From an uncultured Eubacteriales bacterium (GTDB lineage: Bacteria > Bacillota > Clostridia > Christensenellales > Aristaeellaceae): a DNA stretch of 64,000 nucleotides. The notes below the pieces were generated by a model, which saw only the letters and a list, made by a program, of their open reading frames with translations, was not told the DNA's origin and made no database searches. The position numbers were made by a program, and so were the translations under genes. The DNA lies in assembly GCA_902790175.1 (NCBI GenBank), contig CADAQZ010000004.1, forward strand, positions 1 through 64,000, written 5' to 3'. Positions 51,734 through 61,432 of the stretch are shown piece after piece. Each line of letters opens with the position of its first letter. Position 1 is the stretch's first letter.

Positions 51734-53719
51734 TTAAAGCGCGCGCTCGGCTTTGCCCTCGGCAAACGGCCCCGGCAGGGCGGAAAGCCCGCGGTGCTCG
51801 CCCAGGAAATCCCGGTCGAAGGTGATCGCGGTGCCGTCCGGATTCTCGAAGCGCTGCTCCGGCTCGAACGCGCAGCCGAGGATGTCGCTGGTGATGATGC
51901 CGTCCCGGAAGTCGCCGAGGAAGTCGTACACATTCGTCACGAGCACCGGCCTGCCATCCTTCTCAGTAAGCTCCACCGTCACGTTGGCGTCATTGTCCAC
52001 GTGGCCGTGCTTCTCGTGCTTGCTGACGGACGCGCCGTTGAAGTAGGCGTTGCCCGACACCCACACCGGCAGGTGGCCGAAGTGCGCCGATGCCAGCCCG
52101 CCCATGTTCGGCTCGTTGTCCGGCGAGAACGGCGCGAACCACTCCTCATAGCTCGGGAAGATGTCGAACGGCGCGGTGCCCACCACCTGGTAGTCCGGGT
52201 TCTGGGGCGTCAGCGTCTCGTCGGTGACGGGCCACTTCTGCACGAAGATGTTGTTGTAGATGCGGTCGTCGCCGTGCAATATCGTCATGAAGCCCGCCAC
52301 CTCCGTGCGATGCCGGATGTGGTACGGCGTGTAGCGCGGCTCGCGCTGGTCGTTCACGATGCTGTCCACGCCGGAGTTGATCAGGCCGAAGCCGCCGCAC
52401 ATCAGGTTGTGCACGCACGCGATGCCCTCGCTGGGCAGCACCGCCCCGGCCTTCGACAGCATCACGTTGTTGTCGATCAGCGTCGGGCCGTGGCCCACCT
52501 CGATGAACACGTCGCAGTTGAACATCGCGCCCATCGCCTGCGGGACGCCCTCCGGGCGCTGGTTGTCGTGCAAGAGGTTCTGGCTGATGCGCGCGCCCTG
52601 CGCCTCCCAGTCCAGCCAGACGCCCATGATGCAGTGGTGGATGTGGTTGCGGCGGATCGTCACGTCGATCGCGGCGTGCAGCTTGATGCCCGCGGTCTCC
52701 GCGCCGCCCAGCTGCTGGCTGTTGCACACGTGGTGGATGTGGCAGTCCTCGATGATCGAGAACACGCCGCCCATGCGGCCCACAATGCCCGTCTGCTCGC
52801 AGTGGTGGATGTGGCAGCGGCGCACGATGTGGCTGCCGACCTTCTCCTTGAGCCAGCCGTGATACTGCCCGCGGCACACGGCGTCGCGCTCCATCTGCGT
52901 CGGGCTCTTCACGCGCTTGTGGAAGAAGTACATGTCGTTCTCGGGGTCGCGGTACTTGCCGAGGCTGATGCCGCAGCACTTGCCGCCCCAGACCTCGCAG
53001 TCCTCAATGATCCAGCCCTTCGACCAGTGCGGGCCGATCAGGCCATCCTGGTACGCCGCGGGCGGGGCCCACGTGGTCGCGCCCTTGTTGATGTTGAAGC
53101 CGCTGACGGTGATGTAGCCGATGCCGTTCTCATCCGGCATGAAGCAGTTGCGGCGCACGAGGATCTCCACCTTCTCGGCGTTCGGGTCGAGGCCCTTGAA
53201 GTTGGCGTAGAGCACGGTCTCGTCGCCGTCCTGCTCGGTGTACCACTTCCAGGTCGAAAGCTCGGCGTCGAACGCGCACGGATCGGCCTCGGCCTTCTCG
53301 CATTCCTCGATGGAGTTCGTCTCGTACATCATATGGTCGTTCAGGAACACCGCGCCGGTGTGACGGACGGTTGGCGCGAAGTACCAGTCGCCGCAGACCA
53401 GCGTGGTGTAGGGGTTGTAATCCCCAAAGACGCCGTTGTTCACGCGGTTCACCCACACGTTGCCCTTGAATTTCTGCCAGCCGGTGAGCTCCTCCGCGCC
53501 GGTGATCACCGCGCCCAGCGGCTCCACGGAGCGGTAGGTGATGCGCGCGTCCTCCGTGCCCGCGTGGCGGGGCGTCACCTTCTCGCGGTAAATGCCGGGC
53601 GCGACGAGGATCTCGTCGCCCGCCACGGCGATTCGCGCCGCGTCGTCGATGTGCCTGAAGGGCATTTCCTTCGTGCCGTTGCCGTCCCGGGAGGCCTTCG
53701 CGTTGACGTACCAGATCAT
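51734..53719 (-). CDS. GH120 beta-xylosidase (right-handed beta-helix)
   Basis: This 661-residue protein matches the family of Thermoanaerobacterium XylC in conserved blocks: GPHWSKGWIIEDCEV, GSHIVRRCHIHHC, AGIKLHAAIDVTIRRNHIHH and GVWLDWEAQGARIS. The XylC nucleophile Asp and acid/base Glu map to Asp370 (WLDWE) and Glu407 (FIEVGHG). A 14-residue insert lies between them. It releases xylose from xylo-oligosaccharides; no signal peptide, so cytoplasmic. AAGGAGGAAG precedes the ATG. An attenuator-like terminator sits in its leader. Confidence 0.88.
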   Translation of the reverse strand: MIWYVNAKASRDGNGTKEMPFRHIDDAARIAVAGDEILVAPGIYREKVTPRHAGTEDARITYRSVEPLGAVITGAEELTGWQKFKGNVWVNRVNNGVFGDYNPYTTLVCGDWYFAPTVRHTGAVFLNDHMMYETNSIEECEKAEADPCAFDAELSTWKWYTEQDGDETVLYANFKGLDPNAEKVEILVRRNCFMPDENGIGYITVSGFNINKGATTWAPPAAYQDGLIGPHWSKGWIIEDCEVWGGKCCGISLGKYRDPENDMYFFHKRVKSPTQMERDAVCRGQYHGWLKEKVGSHIVRRCHIHHCEQTGIVGRMGGVFSIIEDCHIHHVCNSQQLGGAETAGIKLHAAIDVTIRRNHIHHCIMGVWLDWEAQGARISQNLLHDNQRPEGVPQAMGAMFNCDVFIEVGHGPTLIDNNVMLSKAGAVLPSEGIACVHNLMCGGFGLINSGVDSIVNDQREPRYTPYHIRHRTEVAGFMTILHGDDRIYNNIFVQKWPVTDETLTPQNPDYQVVGTAPFDIFPSYEEWFAPFSPDNEPNMGGLASAHFGHLPVWVSGNAYFNGASVSKHEKHGHVDNDANVTVELTEKDGRPVLVTNVYDFLGDFRDGIITSDILGCAFEPEQRFENPDGTAITFDRDFLGEHRGLSALPGPFAEGKAERAL

Positions 53720-53759
53720 GTTGTGCTTCCTCCTTGCGTATCGTATGCGATTTTACCTA

Positions 53760-53802
53760 AGAATAATATAAAACACCCGTCCCCTTTCCCCCGGGACGGG
53801 TG
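53760..53802 (-). terminator. leader terminator (attenuator) before the GH120 gene
   Basis: On the minus strand CACCCGTCCC/GGGACGGGTG (loop of 9) is followed by TTTTATATTATT. It lies between the promoter at 53838-53866 and the gene; the neighbour on the other side is divergent, so there is nothing else for it to terminate. The 329-base gap 53720-54048 is filled by this, two promoters and two leaders. Confidence 0.7.
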
Positions 53803-53837
53803 GTGATGAGGCCAGCGCCTCGCGTCCCATCGCACTG

Positions 53838-53866
53838 TTATTATCGCATGATTGCGGGCAAAAGTC
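53838..53866 (-). promoter_or_regulatory. promoter of the GH120 gene
   Basis: -35 TTGACT, 17-base spacer, extended -10 TGC-GATAAT on the minus strand. Confidence 0.7.
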
Positions 53867-53925
53867 AATACGCAACGCGCCCCCGCGGACCGGTTTTCCG
53901 GCACAAAGTCCAGGCGTCCGGGGGG

Positions 53926-53953
53926 TTGACTTCCGGAAAAATTTACATATAAT
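53926..53953 (+). promoter_or_regulatory. promoter of the membrane EAL gene
   Basis: -35 TTGACT, 16-base spacer, -10 TATAAT. The leader of about 90 bases has no riboswitch I can recognise. Confidence 0.75.
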
Positions 53954-54048
53954 ATATACAAAGGATACTCATCTGAAATCCAGCGGTAACCGAAGTCGTT
54001 TTCGGATGTAACGATACGCCAAACCGAAGCGGAAAGTGGGTTGGACGC

Positions 54049-55965
54049 ATGAACCGGGCGATACAGGCCAGCTTTGACAACTACATGGCGACGGGCGACA
54101 TTGGCGTGATCGCCATTTGCCTCGTCATGGTCATACTGCTGATGACGTCCTACGTCAGCCGCACGCGCAGCTTCCGTATCTTCATGTCCATCATCGGCTT
54201 CCTGGTGGGCGCTTCGCTGGTCAACATCGGCTGCCACAGCCTGCTTCTCAAAAACGATCCCGCGCTCTACAACCTGGCCTACGCGATGCACGTGCTCTAC
54301 CACGCGCTGCTGTTCATCGTGTTCTTCCTGTTCGCGCTGTACACCACCGTGGTCTCCGGCATGGAGCGCCGCAGGGCGCGAAGCGTCGCGATCGCGGCCG
54401 CCGCGCTGTTTGTCGGCATCGTGGGCGTGGACGTGTTCCGCGCCGCCACCGGCGCGGGCTTCAAGATCGTCGAGGGCCGGATGGTGATCTGCAACGTCAA
54501 CCTGTTCACGATCGGCTACGTGCTGTACATCCTTCTGCTGCTGGTGCTGCTGCGCCGCGTGCAGAACCTGCTGTACAAGCGCGTGCTCTACGGCTTTTAC
54601 GGCACGATGGCCGTGTCGGTGCTGATCCGCTTCGGCCAGCTGGCCGTGGACCAGTCCTCGCTGACGACGATGACCTTCGTGTTCCCCGTGATCGCGATGC
54701 TGTACATCATGCACTCCAACCCCTACAACGTCACGCTCGGTTCGGTGGATGTGCGGGCCATGGAGGACATGGTGCGCAACATGTACGCCCGGAAGGTGCC
54801 GTTCATCTACCTGAGCCTGCTGCTGCCGGACTACGACAGCGAGGGCAAGGAGCTGCCGGACGAAATCCGCGCGTCCGTGCGCCGCTTCTCCGGCGACTAC
54901 TTCCGCAGCGGCGTGCTGTTCCAGATCGGCAACGGCCAGGTGGTGCTGATGGTGCCGACGCGCCGAAACCCGGACTACGAAGCGCGCATCGAGAAGATCC
55001 TGGAGAGCTTCCAGCGGCAGTATCGGCGCTTCCGGCTGCCCTACAAGATCGTGATCGGCGAATCTGTGGACGAGATCAGCCGCAAGAACGAGTACGCCAG
55101 CCTGATCCGCAGCATCCAGCGCGGCCTGCCGGAGAACACGGTGTACCGCGTCGGCCCGGAAGACATCGCGCGCTTCAACCGCGAGGAGTACATCCTGAGC
55201 CAGCTGGCGGACATCTACAACCGGCGCGACATGAACGACCCGCGGGTGCTGGCGTTCTGCCAGCCGGTGTTCAACCTGCAGACCGGCCGCTTTGACACGG
55301 CGGAGGCGCTGATGCGCCTGCGCCTGGACGAGGCGGGCATGGTGTTCCCGGACCAGTTCATCCCGCTGGCGGAGAGCCACGGCTACATCCACGTGCTGAC
55401 GGAGATCATCCTGCACAAGACCTGCAAGGAGATCGGCCGCCTGACGGAGGAGGGCTACCAGATCGCCCGGATCAGCGTGAACGTGTCGGTGCTGGAGCTG
55501 AAGGACGACGACTTCTGCGGCGACATCAACCACATCATCCAGTCCAATTCCATCGACGGCGGGAAGATTGCCATCGAACTGACCGAGTCCGGCAGCGAGG
55601 CGGACTTCATACTGATGAAGGAGAAGATCGAGCAGCTGCGCGGGCAGGGCATCCAGTTCTACCTGGACGACTTCGGCACCGGCTACTCCAACATGGAGCG
55701 CATCATGGAGCTGCCGTTTGACATCATCAAGTTCGACCGCTCGCTGGTCATCGCCAGCGGCGTCGGCGAGCGCTCGGAGCGGATCGTGGAAAACCTGGCG
55801 CACATGTTCCGCGACATGGAATACTCCGTGCTCTACGAGGGCGTGGAGGACGAGGGCGACGAGGCGCGCTGCCGCGGGATGTCCGCCTCCTACCTGCAGG
55901 GCTACAAGTATTCCCGCCCCGTGCCGATCGAGCGCCTGCGCAACTTCCTGCCGAAGGCTGGCTGA
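54049..55965 (+). CDS. membrane EAL-domain c-di-GMP phosphodiesterase
   Basis: This 638-residue protein has about seven transmembrane helices in the first 225 residues (a 7TM sensor-like region), a GGDEF-like region without the motif (about 240-390), and an EAL domain with AEALMRL near 418, NVSVLEL, IELTES, LDDFGTGYSN near 541, EGVED and LQGYKYSRP. The catalytic residues are present, so it should hydrolyse c-di-GMP in answer to a membrane signal. It is monocistronic with its own promoter. Confidence 0.92.
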   Translation: MNRAIQASFDNYMATGDIGVIAICLVMVILLMTSYVSRTRSFRIFMSIIGFLVGASLVNIGCHSLLLKNDPALYNLAYAMHVLYHALLFIVFFLFALYTTVVSGMERRRARSVAIAAAALFVGIVGVDVFRAATGAGFKIVEGRMVICNVNLFTIGYVLYILLLLVLLRRVQNLLYKRVLYGFYGTMAVSVLIRFGQLAVDQSSLTTMTFVFPVIAMLYIMHSNPYNVTLGSVDVRAMEDMVRNMYARKVPFIYLSLLLPDYDSEGKELPDEIRASVRRFSGDYFRSGVLFQIGNGQVVLMVPTRRNPDYEARIEKILESFQRQYRRFRLPYKIVIGESVDEISRKNEYASLIRSIQRGLPENTVYRVGPEDIARFNREEYILSQLADIYNRRDMNDPRVLAFCQPVFNLQTGRFDTAEALMRLRLDEAGMVFPDQFIPLAESHGYIHVLTEIILHKTCKEIGRLTEEGYQIARISVNVSVLELKDDDFCGDINHIIQSNSIDGGKIAIELTESGSEADFILMKEKIEQLRGQGIQFYLDDFGTGYSNMERIMELPFDIIKFDRSLVIASGVGERSERIVENLAHMFRDMEYSVLYEGVEDEGDEARCRGMSASYLQGYKYSRPVPIERLRNFLPKAG

Positions 55966-56041
55966 GCGCGCCTCGTCGCGGGCGGCGGAGCATCGTGACA
56001 TCGCATATCGATTTTGTCAGGTTTTTGTCGAACGAAAAGTG

Positions 56042-56070
56042 TTGACAATTTGTTATTTTCATGTTATCAT
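56042..56070 (+). promoter_or_regulatory. promoter of the small-protein pair
   Basis: -35 TTGACA, 17-base spacer, -10 TATCAT, about 37 bases before the first small gene. Confidence 0.75.
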
Positions 56071-56106
56071 CTTCTTCACTATCCACGCCTGAAGGAGGTG
56101 TTTTTT

Positions 56107-56325
56107 ATGTGCTTTGCGCCAAGCGATCCCATCAGCGCCACGTCCGCGCCGCGGGCGATCCTGCCCATACTCTATGGTCGCGGCATCTATACCGTTGGCG
56201 CTTTGATGAAAACAGACGCCTATAAAGCCGTATCCAGCGGCCGCTACAACCTCGACATCATCCGGGAGGTAAACGGCCTGCCCATCGACGCGCTGCGCTG
56301 GCTCGTCGAGGACGCATCCGCATAA
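56107..56325 (+). CDS. 72-residue small protein of unknown function
   Basis: GAAGGAGG lies 9 bases before the ATG. The protein starts MCFAPSDPIS and ends with two helices (YNLDIIREVNGLPIDALRWLVEDA) that look like a helix-hairpin-helix fold. I do not recognise a family. It is followed 24 bases later by the DUF6465-like gene and they probably share a transcript. Confidence 0.6.
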   Translation: MCFAPSDPISATSAPRAILPILYGRGIYTVGALMKTDAYKAVSSGRYNLDIIREVNGLPIDALRWLVEDASA

Positions 56326-56349
56326 GACCCGTCAAGGAGATGTGAAAAC

Positions 56350-56583
56350 ATGGCTGCCAGGGAAACAAATACTGCGGGCAAAAAGCCCCCAGCCAAAAGG
56401 CAAACCACAAAGAGAAAGGCAAAGGAGCCGCGCGTCGTCATACAATCCCCCATGGGCGGGGAGATCACGGTCTACGCGATCCTCGCCAGGGTCGGCGACG
56501 TGGACACGGTGTACATCCGCACCGACATGAACAAGGCCTACTGGGTCAAGGGCACCGAGACCGGAAACATCGACCTCTGGTGA
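56350..56583 (+). CDS. 77-residue DUF6465-like protein
   Basis: The N-terminus is a basic, disordered Lys/Ala-rich tail (KKPPAKRQTTKRKAK) and the rest a small alpha/beta domain (VVIQSPMGGEITVYAILARV, then AYWVKGTETGNIDLW). This pattern fits DUF6465, common in Clostridia and of unknown function; the basic tail suggests nucleic acid binding. AAGGAG precedes the ATG. Confidence 0.65.
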   Translation: MAARETNTAGKKPPAKRQTTKRKAKEPRVVIQSPMGGEITVYAILARVGDVDTVYIRTDMNKAYWVKGTETGNIDLW

Positions 56584-56589
56584 CCCGGC

Positions 56590-57630
<1,041 letters not shown>

Positions 57631-57827
57631 ACCGGCCGCATTCTTCTCCACCGCCAAAGGCAAAAAAGATGACAGATTCGCCGATAAAGCTTCCCGGGCG
57701 CGAAAGCGGTCGTCAAACGGCCGGAACAACGGATTGCCCCGGCGCGGCGGATGTGATAGAATGGACGCGACGCGGGGCGGATGACGAACGGGCCGCCCGG
57801 AATCAAACAGGGAGGGAGAGATCATCC

Positions 57828-58443
57828 ATGAGGATACGTCTGGAGAAGCCGGAGGAGTACGGGGCGGTCGAAAACCTGGTCCGGGAGTCGTTCTGGAACG
57901 TCTACCGGCCGGGATGCAGCGAGCACTATGTGCTGCACGTGCTCAGGGACGATCCGGCGTTTGTGAAGGAGCTGGATCTCGTCCTGGAGGAGGACGGCGC
58001 GCTGATCGGGCAGAACATGTTTATGCGCACGGTCATCGACGCGGACGACGGGAAGACCGTGCCGGTGCTCACGATGGGACCGATCTGCATCGCGCCGGAA
58101 CTAAAGCGCAAGGGCTACGGCAAGGCGCTGCTGGACGCCTCGCTGGAAAAGGCGACGGAGATGGGCTTCGGCGCGGTGCTGTTTGAGGGGAACATCGACT
58201 TCTACGGCAAGAGCGGGTTCACCTACGCCCGGACGTTCGGCATCCGCTATCACGACCTGCCGGAGGGCGCGGACGATTCCTTCTTCCTCTGCCGGGAGCT
58301 GATCCCCGGGTATCTGGACGGCGTCACCGGCGTCTACCAGACCCCCCCAGGGCTACTACGTGGACGACGCCGACGTGGAGGCCTTCGACCAAAACTTCCC
58401 GCCCAAGGTGAAGCTGAAGCTGCCCGGACAGATCTTCGAGTAA
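57828..58443 (+). pseudogene. GNAT acetyltransferase with a C-terminal frameshift
   Basis: GGGAGGGAG precedes ATG 57828. The protein has the acetyl-CoA site IAPELKRKGYGKALLD and ends NIDFYGKSGFTYARTFG, as in GNAT proteins of this type. A run of seven C at 58342-58348 shifts the frame. With six C the protein would continue GYYVDDADVEAFDQNFPP to a stop at 58441, about 204 residues; as read, it runs into an Arg-rich nonsense tail. Either a real frameshift, a phase-variable tract, or a sequencing error. Confidence 0.85.
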
Positions 58444-58454
58444 AGATTTTTATG

Positions 58455-58506
58455 AAAGGGGGGCCTTCCCCCCTTTCCCTTTTAAACCGGCCGAACAGGC
58501 CGGTTT
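58455..58506 (+). terminator. tandem terminator hairpins after the GNAT gene
   Basis: AAAGGGGGG/CCCCCCTTT with CCCTTTT, then AAACCGGCC/GGCCGGTTT with ATTAATTTT. Confidence 0.75.
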
Positions 58507-58511
58507 ATTAA

Positions 58512-58532
58512 TTTTCGACTAACAGTCGAAAA
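58512..58532. promoter_or_regulatory. operator palindrome for the TetR regulator, copy 1
   Basis: TTTTCGACT-AAC-AGTCGAAAA has perfect 9-base arms and lies just upstream of the -35. A related half-conserved copy (CGACCGACAGTCTAAAA, 58572-58588) sits after the -10. Confidence 0.7.
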
Positions 58533-58536
58533 ACGC

Positions 58537-58565
58537 TTGACAGGCGTCCCGCGTTGCGCTATGAT
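58537..58565 (+). promoter_or_regulatory. promoter of the tetR-MFS-CPBP operon
   Basis: -35 TTGACA, 17-base spacer, -10 TATGAT, flanked on both sides by the operator copies. Confidence 0.8.
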
Positions 58566-58601
58566 AATAACCGACCGACAGTCTAAAAAACGGAGGTTGC
58601 C

Positions 58602-59192
58602 ATGAAAAAGGGAGAGCGGACGAAGCGGGCGCTGCTGCAGATCGCCTACGGCCTGTTCATATCCCGCGGATATGAGAACACCAGCGTCGACGACATCATC
58701 GAGGCGGCCGGCATCGCAAAGGGCACCTACTACTATCACTTTGAAAGCAAGGAACAGACGCTGGAGGAAGTGATCGGCATGATGCTCGACCAGGAGGCCG
58801 AGGCCGCCCGGCAGGTCCTCGGATCCGACGCGCCCGTGCCGCAGAAGATCGTCGGGATCATCGCCTCGCTGCGCCCCAGGCAGGAGGAGCTGCCCATCGA
58901 GGGCGCGCTGATGAAGCACGAAAACGCCCTCATGCACGCCAAGATCAAGCGCCGGCTGATCGAAACCGTGCTGCCGCTGCTGTCGGAGGCTGTGGAGGAA
59001 GGCATCGCGCAGGGCATCTTTGCCTGCGACAACGTCCCGGAGCGGGTGCGGATGCTGCTGATCATCAGCAATGAGGTCTTCGACGAGGGGCAGTTCACGC
59101 AGCGCGACATCGAGGTGTTCATCGACATCACGGAGAAGCTGCTCGGCGCGCAGCCCGGGACGATGAACTTCGTCAGGGCATTGATCCACTAG
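58602..59192 (+). CDS. TetR-family repressor
   Basis: This 196-residue protein has the TetR N-terminal helix-turn-helix (ENTSVDDIIEAAGIAKGTYYYHF) and a ligand-binding C-terminal domain without close match. It probably represses its own operon through the palindromes around its promoter and lets go when the efflux substrate binds. CGGAGG precedes the ATG, and the MFS gene starts 12 bases after the stop. Confidence 0.93.
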   Translation: MKKGERTKRALLQIAYGLFISRGYENTSVDDIIEAAGIAKGTYYYHFESKEQTLEEVIGMMLDQEAEAARQVLGSDAPVPQKIVGIIASLRPRQEELPIEGALMKHENALMHAKIKRRLIETVLPLLSEAVEEGIAQGIFACDNVPERVRMLLIISNEVFDEGQFTQRDIEVFIDITEKLLGAQPGTMNFVRALIH

Positions 59193-59204
59193 GAGGTGAG
59201 AGCA

Positions 59205-60434
59205 ATGAGCGAAAAGAGAAACTTCAACAAATTCCTGCTCCTGTGGGCGGGCGAACTGGTCTCCTCCATCGGTGGCGGGCTGACCAGCTTCGGCCTGGGG
59301 GTGTACATCTTCCAGCGGACGGGGAGCGCCGCGAGCATGGCGCTGGTGACGCTGCTGGGGTTTTTGCCGACGCTGCTGTTGAGCGTCCCGGCGGGCGTGC
59401 TCGCCGACCGCTACGACCGGCGCCTGCTGATGATGGTCGGGGACGGGTGCTCGGCGCTCGGCATCCTCTATATCCTCGTGTGCATGATGCGCGGCGGCGC
59501 GTCGCTGGCGCAGATCTGCGTCGGCGTGTTCGTGAGCGCCGTATTCTCCGCACTGCTGGAGCCCTCGTTCCGGGCGACCATCACGGACCTTCTGACCAAG
59601 GAGGAGTATTCCAGGGCCAGCGGGCTGGTCTCCCTGGCCGGGAGCGCCCGATACCTGTTCTCGCCGGTCATCGCGGGGTTCCTGCTGGCGGTGAGCGACG
59701 TGAAGCTCCTGCTGGTGATCGACATCTGCACCTTCTTCCTGACCGTCGTCAGCGCGGCCGTCGTCCGCAGGGGCATCGGCAGCAAGCAAGCCGAGAAGAA
59801 GGAGGCGTTCCTCAAGAGCCTCGGCGAAGGCTGGCGCATCCTGCGCGCGAAAAAGGGCGTGCTGATCCTCGTGGGGCTGTCCTCCGGGATCACGCTGTTC
59901 ATGGGCATGTTCCAGATCCTGGCGGAGCCGCTGATCCTGTCCTTCAAGGACGCGAAGACCCTCGGCGTCGCGGAGACGATCTGCGCCAGCGGCATGCTGG
60001 CGAGCGGGCTCGTGCTCGGCATCAAGGGATTGAAGGGACGCTACGTGCGGACGCTGGGCCTGTCCCTGATACTGGCCGGTCTGTTCATGTGCGGGTTCGG
60101 CCTGTTTGAGAACATGGTCCCGATCTGCGTATTTGGGTTTATGTTCTTCGCGGCGCTGCCGTTCGCGAACAACTGCCTGGACTACCTGATGCGGACGAAC
60201 ATCCCGGACGAGGCTCAGGGAAGGGCCTGGGGCATGATCGGATTTTTGTCGCAGCTGGGATACGTCGTGGCCTACGCTGTCTCCGGCGCGCTGGCGGATG
60301 CCCTCGGGCGCGTCAGCGGCCTCGGCGTCGGAAGGGGCGCGGCATGGGTCATCGTCGCCGCGGGGGCAGCCCTCACGCTGATCGCGTCCGCGGTCCTGCT
60401 GCCCAAGAGCATCCGTCAACTGGAGAAGCAATGA
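59205..60434 (+). CDS. MFS efflux transporter, macrolide-efflux-like
   Basis: This 409-residue protein has 12 hydrophobic segments, the MFS loop motif VLADRYDRRLLM between helices 2 and 3, and an N-terminus (FLLLWAGELVSSIGGGLTSF) typical of the Mef/DHA3 group. It likely exports a drug or other toxic compound that is sensed by the TetR partner. AGGAGGTG precedes the ATG. Confidence 0.9.
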   Translation: MSEKRNFNKFLLLWAGELVSSIGGGLTSFGLGVYIFQRTGSAASMALVTLLGFLPTLLLSVPAGVLADRYDRRLLMMVGDGCSALGILYILVCMMRGGASLAQICVGVFVSAVFSALLEPSFRATITDLLTKEEYSRASGLVSLAGSARYLFSPVIAGFLLAVSDVKLLLVIDICTFFLTVVSAAVVRRGIGSKQAEKKEAFLKSLGEGWRILRAKKGVLILVGLSSGITLFMGMFQILAEPLILSFKDAKTLGVAETICASGMLASGLVLGIKGLKGRYVRTLGLSLILAGLFMCGFGLFENMVPICVFGFMFFAALPFANNCLDYLMRTNIPDEAQGRAWGMIGFLSQLGYVVAYAVSGALADALGRVSGLGVGRGAAWVIVAAGAALTLIASAVLLPKSIRQLEKQ

Positions 60435-60447
60435 GGAGGTAATCGAT

Positions 60448-61314
60448 ATAAAAGCGAATGTCGTAAACGTTGGAGAAATCAGGCCGTACAAGTACAGGCC
60501 GGTGCTGTTCTTTGCCCTGGCGTACCTGTTCACGTGGCTGTTCTGGATCCCGGCCATCTTCGTGCCGCAGGAGTACGGCGGCATCCTGATGCTGTTCGGG
60601 CTGCTCGCCCCGGCCGTCGTATCGACCGTGTTTGTCCTGGCGTCGGGTTCGGACCTGTTGAAGAAGGACTTGAAGATCAAGCTCATCGGCCTCTACAAGG
60701 TCAAGTGGCGCAACGTCCTCATAGCCGTCGTCCAGTTCGCCGGAATCGTGGTCTGCTCGATACTGCTCTCCCTCGCCTTCGGCCAGTCGCTCGATCAGTT
60801 CGCATTCACCGAGGACTTCTCGTTCACGGGCGTCGGGATCGGCAGCGCGCTGATCACGGTGACGCTGGCCTCGATCATCGAGGAGGTCGGCTGGAAGGGC
60901 TACTGCGAGGACTCGATCGGTGCCTACATGAACTGGTTTTGGGAGTCCATGCTCTTCGGCGCGCTCTGGTCGTTCTGGCACTTCCCGCTGCTCTTCATCA
61001 AGGGCACCTACCAGGCCGGGCTCATGGTGAACCCGCTGTATGTGGTCAACTTCTTCATCAGCGGCATCCCGCTGGGCTTCATCATCACCTGGGTCTACCT
61101 CGCCAGCGACCGCTCGATCCTGGCCTGCATGATCTACCACCTGTTCGTGAACTTCCTGCAGGAGAAGATCGCCATGACGCCCGAGACGAAGTGCGTGGAG
61201 ACGATCGTCGTGACCGTCGTGGCCGCCGTCATCGTCCTCGCCAACAAGGACATGTTCTTCGAAACCCGCCACGTCGGAAAGCTGCTCGAAACGCGCTACG
61301 GCGCCGATTCCTGA
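60448..61314 (+). CDS. CPBP-family intramembrane metalloprotease, possible ATA start
   Basis: About 288 residues and eight hydrophobic segments with the CPBP/Abi motifs: EEVGWKGY (catalytic Glu pair), WSFWHFP (metal His) and HLFVNFLQE (His...Asn). Members cleave prenylated or other membrane proteins, often for bacteriocin self-immunity. No ATG, GTG or TTG is at the right place. GAGGAGG ends 8 bases before ATA 60448, which would give MKANVVNVGEIRPYKYRP; the first standard start, GTG 60502, has no ribosome site and begins inside the first helix. Its ribosome site overlaps the MFS stop. Confidence 0.8.
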   Translation: MKANVVNVGEIRPYKYRPVLFFALAYLFTWLFWIPAIFVPQEYGGILMLFGLLAPAVVSTVFVLASGSDLLKKDLKIKLIGLYKVKWRNVLIAVVQFAGIVVCSILLSLAFGQSLDQFAFTEDFSFTGVGIGSALITVTLASIIEEVGWKGYCEDSIGAYMNWFWESMLFGALWSFWHFPLLFIKGTYQAGLMVNPLYVVNFFISGIPLGFIITWVYLASDRSILACMIYHLFVNFLQEKIAMTPETKCVETIVVTVVAAVIVLANKDMFFETRHVGKLLETRYGADS

Positions 61315-61331
61315 CCGGACCAGAGTGCCGA

Positions 61332-61368
61332 AAAACCCGGGCATGAATGAAATTCATGCCCGGGTTTT
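61332..61368. terminator. bidirectional terminator
   Basis: AAAACCCGGGCATGAAT/ATTCATGCCCGGGTTTT, a perfect 17-base stem with a 3-base loop, between convergent genes. Confidence 0.92.
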
Positions 61369-61432
61369 GGTAAAAGACGGCAATTTAGATACAATGCGCC
61401 GGACGCGGCCGGATTCCCCTCTCCCTGTCGTC

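Noticed and set aside
53954..54048. Possible c-di-GMP riboswitch before the membrane EAL gene
   Set aside because: The leader has GCCAAACCGAAG and GGACGC fragments reminiscent of GEMM, but the conserved order and the AAAGCC segment are missing.
60448..61314. Phage abortive-infection gene
   Set aside because: CPBP proteins are sometimes labelled Abi, but the TetR-MFS context points to small-molecule or bacteriocin tolerance and there are no other defence genes nearby.
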